Positions 32,288 to 35,174 of a stretch of DNA of 35,174 nucleotides are shown here, one piece after another. The position numbers and the translations under genes are program-made. The notes below the pieces were generated by a model. It ran no database searches. It was not told the origin of the DNA and saw nothing but the letters and a program-made list of their open reading frames with translations. The stretch is from Cupriavidus sp. IDO (lineage in GTDB: Bacteria; Pseudomonadota; Gammaproteobacteria; Burkholderiales; Burkholderiaceae): positions 1 through 35,174 of the forward strand of contig NZ_JWMA01000198.1 in assembly GCF_000812465.1 (NCBI RefSeq), written 5' to 3'. Numbering within the stretch: position 1 is the first letter of the stretch; every line of letters starts with the position of its first letter.

Positions 32288-32749
32288 ATGGTCACAGCAA
32301 CCAAAGCAACGACGCCGACGAGCGCGGTTACCAAGAGGAAGCCTGTCGCAAAGAAGCTGACGGTACCGACGAAGAAGGCGAGCGTGCTCGTACGTGAAGC
32401 CCAGGTAGCGAAGAAGCACTTGCTGAAACTGTGGGCCGACACGAAGAAGGCCATTGAAGCAGCAAAGCGTGAGGTCGCGAAAGCATCGGAGGCCGCAAGG
32501 TCCGCAGCGCGTTTTGAGAAACAAGCCGAAAAGGACGAGCTCGCGGCGAAAAAGGCGAAGGCTGCAGGCGCCAAGAAGGCTTCAGGCAAAGCTGCCGCCA
32601 CGAAGGTCGCCCCGAAAAAGGCAGCGGCCGGTAGCAAAGCCGCCGCGACTGTTGCGCCGAAGAAGGCTGCGGTGAATTCCGTGACGAAGAAACGAGCCCC
32701 GGCGAAGAAAGCGGCACGGACCGTCGCAACACCCGAAGCTTCGGCGTAA
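32288..32749 (+). CDS. Histone H1-like Lys/Ala-rich DNA-binding protein
   Basis: 153 residues, highly basic. Residues 30-95 form a long charged helix (VLVREAQVAKKHLLKLWADT, then alternating Lys/Glu/Ala), a likely coiled coil. The C-terminal 60 residues are repeats of the type APKKAA and PAKKAA, as in eukaryotic H1 tails and bacterial Hc1/AlgP-like proteins. Such proteins bind DNA non-specifically. In PHB-forming Burkholderiales some PHA-granule proteins (PhaM) have similar PAKKA tails linking granules to the nucleoid, but the N-terminal PhaM domain is not evident here. The start is ATG 32288; the ribosome site is weak. Confidence 0.75.
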   Translation: MVTATKATTPTSAVTKRKPVAKKLTVPTKKASVLVREAQVAKKHLLKLWADTKKAIEAAKREVAKASEAARSAARFEKQAEKDELAAKKAKAAGAKKASGKAAATKVAPKKAAAGSKAAATVAPKKAAVNSVTKKRAPAKKAARTVATPEASA

Positions 32750-33124
32750 TCTTTCGCCTACGGCTAGTAGTGGCCCTCGACAACCGGTCGACTGAGGCAG
32801 GATGGGCGCAAACCGGCCCCCAATCTTGACGCCCCGGACAGGCCCCACCGAGCTCTGGCCAATTCTTTGCCTTCTTGCCGTATCGGGCTCTAGCTCATGC
32901 TTCGTTAGGGCAGCGGTACGGACTGCGGAGGGTAGCGGCAATGAGAGGTGGTCGCAACGTTCAACACGGTAATATGTCGTTTAAAGCACTTCATGGGCTG
33001 GGATGAGGCAGGCAGCAACCTATTGATTTATTGGCATTTTCTTAGGTGGCGGCCCGGAAACCCGCATGGCTACAAGGGGCGGCTACCCCGGTAGACTGCA
33101 GCGAAAACAAAGTGAGACCTAAAA
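32750..33124. other. 375-base gap before the HEPN-motif gene
   Basis: No gene supported. A lower-GC patch at 33021-33045 (TATTGATTTATTGGCATTTT) marks a change in composition just before the large gene and may be the edge of a transferred segment or its promoter. No tRNA or attachment repeat was found by eye. Confidence 0.45.
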
Positions 33125-34855
33125 GTGCTCCAAATCGCCACTGGGAAGCTCTTCACTGCAGCAGTGGGGAGGGAAAACCGCTTGCGCGGCATCCTCTATA
33201 CGAACGCTGTTTTTGCGCGAGAGGAGTCTGCACAGACTGCCGCAGGATGCCTTTTGCCGTCTTCGAGCTACTCGATTCGTCCTCATGTATTGATATATGA
33301 GTTCATCGAACGGATGGAGGATGAGGGTGTAAAGCCTGGCGTGCTTATCTCATCGACTGTTGATCCCTATCTCCATGATTTTTCGGTAGTGGCTTCATTT
33401 GCGTTGAACTGCACATGTACGCCGGATGTTGACCTTGCTCGACGGTTGACGAGTGGAGGGCGTGGCTTGGTCACTGGGGTCGCTCCACAGGAACTTGTTC
33501 GCAGATTCTTCGACAAGGAGTATTGGTGCCAGCCGGATGACATTGCATTTCTTAGAGACTTCACCAACAAGCTGATCGGGCTGCCGCGCAGTACTTTTCT
33601 TGGAGTGATGCGCGCGCTTCGCACCTATGTCAATGGCATGCACCGCATTGCTGATGATCTGGAACTCGCATACACGCTGCTTGTAGCCTCAGTGGAGTCG
33701 CTTGCTCAGGATTTTGACGGGCATGAAAGTGACTGGGAATCGTTTGACGAGCGAAAGCGTAAAGCAGTCGATGAGGCATTGTCTGCTGCTGATGAAGTCA
33801 CAGCGCAGCGCGTTAGGGAGGCTCTTTTAAGGGTTGAGCATATCGCCTTGGGGCGTCGCTTCCGAGAGTTCGCGGTTGCGCATACGAGGCCATCCTATTT
33901 TCGTGAGGCATCAGGGAGTGATGGATTCCGGCTGGGGAGATCGGATCTGGCGGAAGTCCTTGGCTTGGCTTACCAATCACGATCAAAGTATGTGCACCAG
34001 CTTCGGCGGGTGCCAGATATGGTGACAATGGGGCACAGCCATGCTGAAACAGCAGTCGATGGACGCTCTACCCATCTAACCCTGCAGGGTTTGGCACGTT
34101 TGATGCGCAGCATCATTATCGAATTCGTGATGCGGCAAATTTCGATAGACCGTGAGCCATACGACTACCGACTAGAGCGAAGCGGCGTTGTACAGATGCA
34201 ATTGGCTCCTCAGTACTGGGTGGGACGTGCTGAGGGAGAAATTACAAAGGCCGGCAGAGTCAAGTTAGAAGGTTTTCTTCAACAGCTAGAGTCTTGTCTC
34301 CTCAAGCAGCCTGATGCGGTGCTCACCGATATACGTCCGGTGTTAGAGAAGGCAGTCGAGTTCGTTCCAAGCACAAAGAAGCTTCACAGGCTGCCATATT
34401 TGGCTTTGCATTTTTTGTTCAATTGTCATGTGTCAGAAGATAACTCAGCGCCAACACCTTCGGCCATCAATGCATTGATCGAAAAGGAACTTGGGGAGCC
34501 CAGCTCTGAATCTCTTATCGCTCACGCTTTGTCTGGTCAGTTAGTGGATTGGCCCTTGGAGGTGCATCGGCAGACCTTGGACGGCTACTTGCGCCGTCGA
34601 GCTGCTGCGAGCGGTTTGCGATTTCCGCGAGCTTTCGAGGCTGCCATTACTCTGGATCTGGCAGAAAGATACCGCCTTGTAGGCGACATAGAAGCTTGCA
34701 AGGCGATGGTGGCGTTGGCTGTTGAAAACCACCCTGGACATGCGGGCCTACTGGAGTTCGAGGAGACCTTCCAAGCTGAGAGTCCGATTGGCTGGCGCGA
34801 TGTCATGTTGCCAACGTCCAAAGAACCTACTGTCGAAGCAGCGGCCTCTTCTTGA
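33125..34855 (+). CDS. Large protein with a HEPN-like R-x4-H motif, function unknown
   Basis: 576 residues from a GTG at 33125; the ribosome site is weak (GAGA). The middle (about 182-300) reads LAYTLLVASVESLAQDF … LAYQSRSKYVHQLRRVP. RSKYVH (Arg286 to His291) is the R-x4-H active motif of HEPN RNases, in a context like Apea-type HEPN domains. The N-terminus (1-180) is of unknown fold with two Cys at 95 and 97. The C-terminus is helical and may be TPR-like. No membrane segment or signal is visible. Codon use is clearly less GC-biased than the catabolic genes, which suggests acquisition. HEPN proteins often act in RNA cleavage or defence. That, and partner identity, is inference; no toxin-antitoxin or nuclease partner is visible next to it. 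Confidence 0.7.
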   Translation: MLQIATGKLFTAAVGRENRLRGILYTNAVFAREESAQTAAGCLLPSSSYSIRPHVLIYEFIERMEDEGVKPGVLISSTVDPYLHDFSVVASFALNCTCTPDVDLARRLTSGGRGLVTGVAPQELVRRFFDKEYWCQPDDIAFLRDFTNKLIGLPRSTFLGVMRALRTYVNGMHRIADDLELAYTLLVASVESLAQDFDGHESDWESFDERKRKAVDEALSAADEVTAQRVREALLRVEHIALGRRFREFAVAHTRPSYFREASGSDGFRLGRSDLAEVLGLAYQSRSKYVHQLRRVPDMVTMGHSHAETAVDGRSTHLTLQGLARLMRSIIIEFVMRQISIDREPYDYRLERSGVVQMQLAPQYWVGRAEGEITKAGRVKLEGFLQQLESCLLKQPDAVLTDIRPVLEKAVEFVPSTKKLHRLPYLALHFLFNCHVSEDNSAPTPSAINALIEKELGEPSSESLIAHALSGQLVDWPLEVHRQTLDGYLRRRAAASGLRFPRAFEAAITLDLAERYRLVGDIEACKAMVALAVENHPGHAGLLEFEETFQAESPIGWRDVMLPTSKEPTVEAAASS

Positions 34856-34906
34856 GCGGACAGGTCGCCCTGTTTTCTGTACTGTTGGAGCTGATTGAGC
34901 ATGGGG

Positions 34907-35092
34907 ATGCTAGAAGCGGGCAGGGCAGAACTGGAGGCGGAGCGGCGAGACCAGGAACAACTGCGCACCCAATTCTCGACGGAACTCGAGCACGCACGGG
35001 AGCAGGTCGGCGTCGCGCAGGAGCGCGCCCATTCAACCGAGCGCGGCACGCTGCGCGAGGTGGATCAGGAGCGCACTGGCACGCCACCTTGA
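34907..35092 (+). pseudogene. Coiled-coil fragment resembling the KfrA C-terminal region
   Basis: About 60 codons of Glu/Arg/Gln-rich helix: LEAGRAELEAERRDQEQLRT, HAREQVGVAQERAHSTERG and LREVDQERT. The sequence ERGTLREVDQERT matches the ERraLREIDQERt box in KfrA-type plasmid DNA-binding proteins. The N-terminal DNA-binding domain is missing upstream, where unrelated sequence and a stop (34892-34894) precede it. The frame ends at 35092 soon after the box, possibly by a frameshift. Sequence beyond 35092 to the edge has no recognised gene. Confidence 0.4.
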
Positions 35093-35174
35093 CCTGCGGC
35101 GCCGCCGGCGGCGATGGTAGGTCCAGCGGCTGCGCAAAGAGTTCGGCCTGCCCCGGCAGGCGCTCGGAGCTGGC

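Noticed and set aside
1..35174. CRISPR array, tRNA or rRNA genes
   Set aside because: No regularly spaced direct repeats and no tRNA- or rRNA-like sequence were seen by eye.

Overview
The window looks like accessory DNA from a high-GC betaproteobacterium (Burkholderiales, most likely Cupriavidus or a close relative). The reasons are the GC-rich codon use, a Bug/TctC-type periplasmic receptor, H-NS of the betaproteobacterial type, an intracellular PHB depolymerase whose Cys/Asp/His triad falls at the same residue numbers as in Ralstonia eutropha PhaZ1, and a KfrA-like plasmid fragment at the right edge. The assignment to Cupriavidus is inference. Tn3-family and IS66-family remnants and gene fragments flank the main cluster and suggest a megaplasmid, chromid or genomic island.

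Layout. 1-1271: the end of an H-NS gene, a frameshifted pseudogene, a 172-bp element bounded by Tn3-type inverted repeats, and a Tn3 transposase fragment. 1372-10281 (minus strand): a catabolic arm read leftward in the order Baeyer-Villiger monooxygenase, (terminator-like hairpin), patatin-like hydrolase, family III CoA-transferase, alpha-methylacyl-CoA racemase, 3-hydroxyisobutyrate-type dehydrogenase, aldehyde dehydrogenase, (hairpin), TctC receptor. 10282-10644: divergent control region with an inverted repeat and a spaced direct repeat. 10645-19325 (plus strand): zinc alcohol dehydrogenase, BoxA-like ferredoxin/reductase fusion, cytochrome P450, two crotonases, a second CoA-transferase, a small CxxHxxC ferredoxin, a third crotonase, and a LysR regulator. 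19587-24544 (plus strand): acyl-CoA synthetase, aldehyde dehydrogenase, quinone-oxidoreductase-like enzyme, SDR. 25294-28489: a Tn3-family element with tnpA only, broken by a frameshift, abutting a cpoB tail. 28643-35174: mosaic of remnants (H-NS tail, IS66 tnpB), a phaZ gene, a small conserved protein, a histone H1-like protein, a large HEPN-motif protein with lower GC, and a KfrA-like coiled-coil fragment.

How the genes may work together (inference). The P450, fed by one or both ferredoxin systems, would hydroxylate a hydrophobic, probably alicyclic or methyl-branched substrate. Alcohol dehydrogenase or SDR would give a ketone, the Baeyer-Villiger enzyme a lactone or ester, and the patatin-like hydrolase would open it. 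Aldehyde dehydrogenases would make the acid, and the CoA-ligase or CoA-transferases would activate it. The racemase would fix the methyl stereochemistry, and the crotonases and the 3-hydroxyisobutyrate-type dehydrogenase would finish chain shortening. No acyl-CoA dehydrogenase and no thiolase were recognised in the window, so those steps would have to be supplied elsewhere. The substrate cannot be named from sequence alone.
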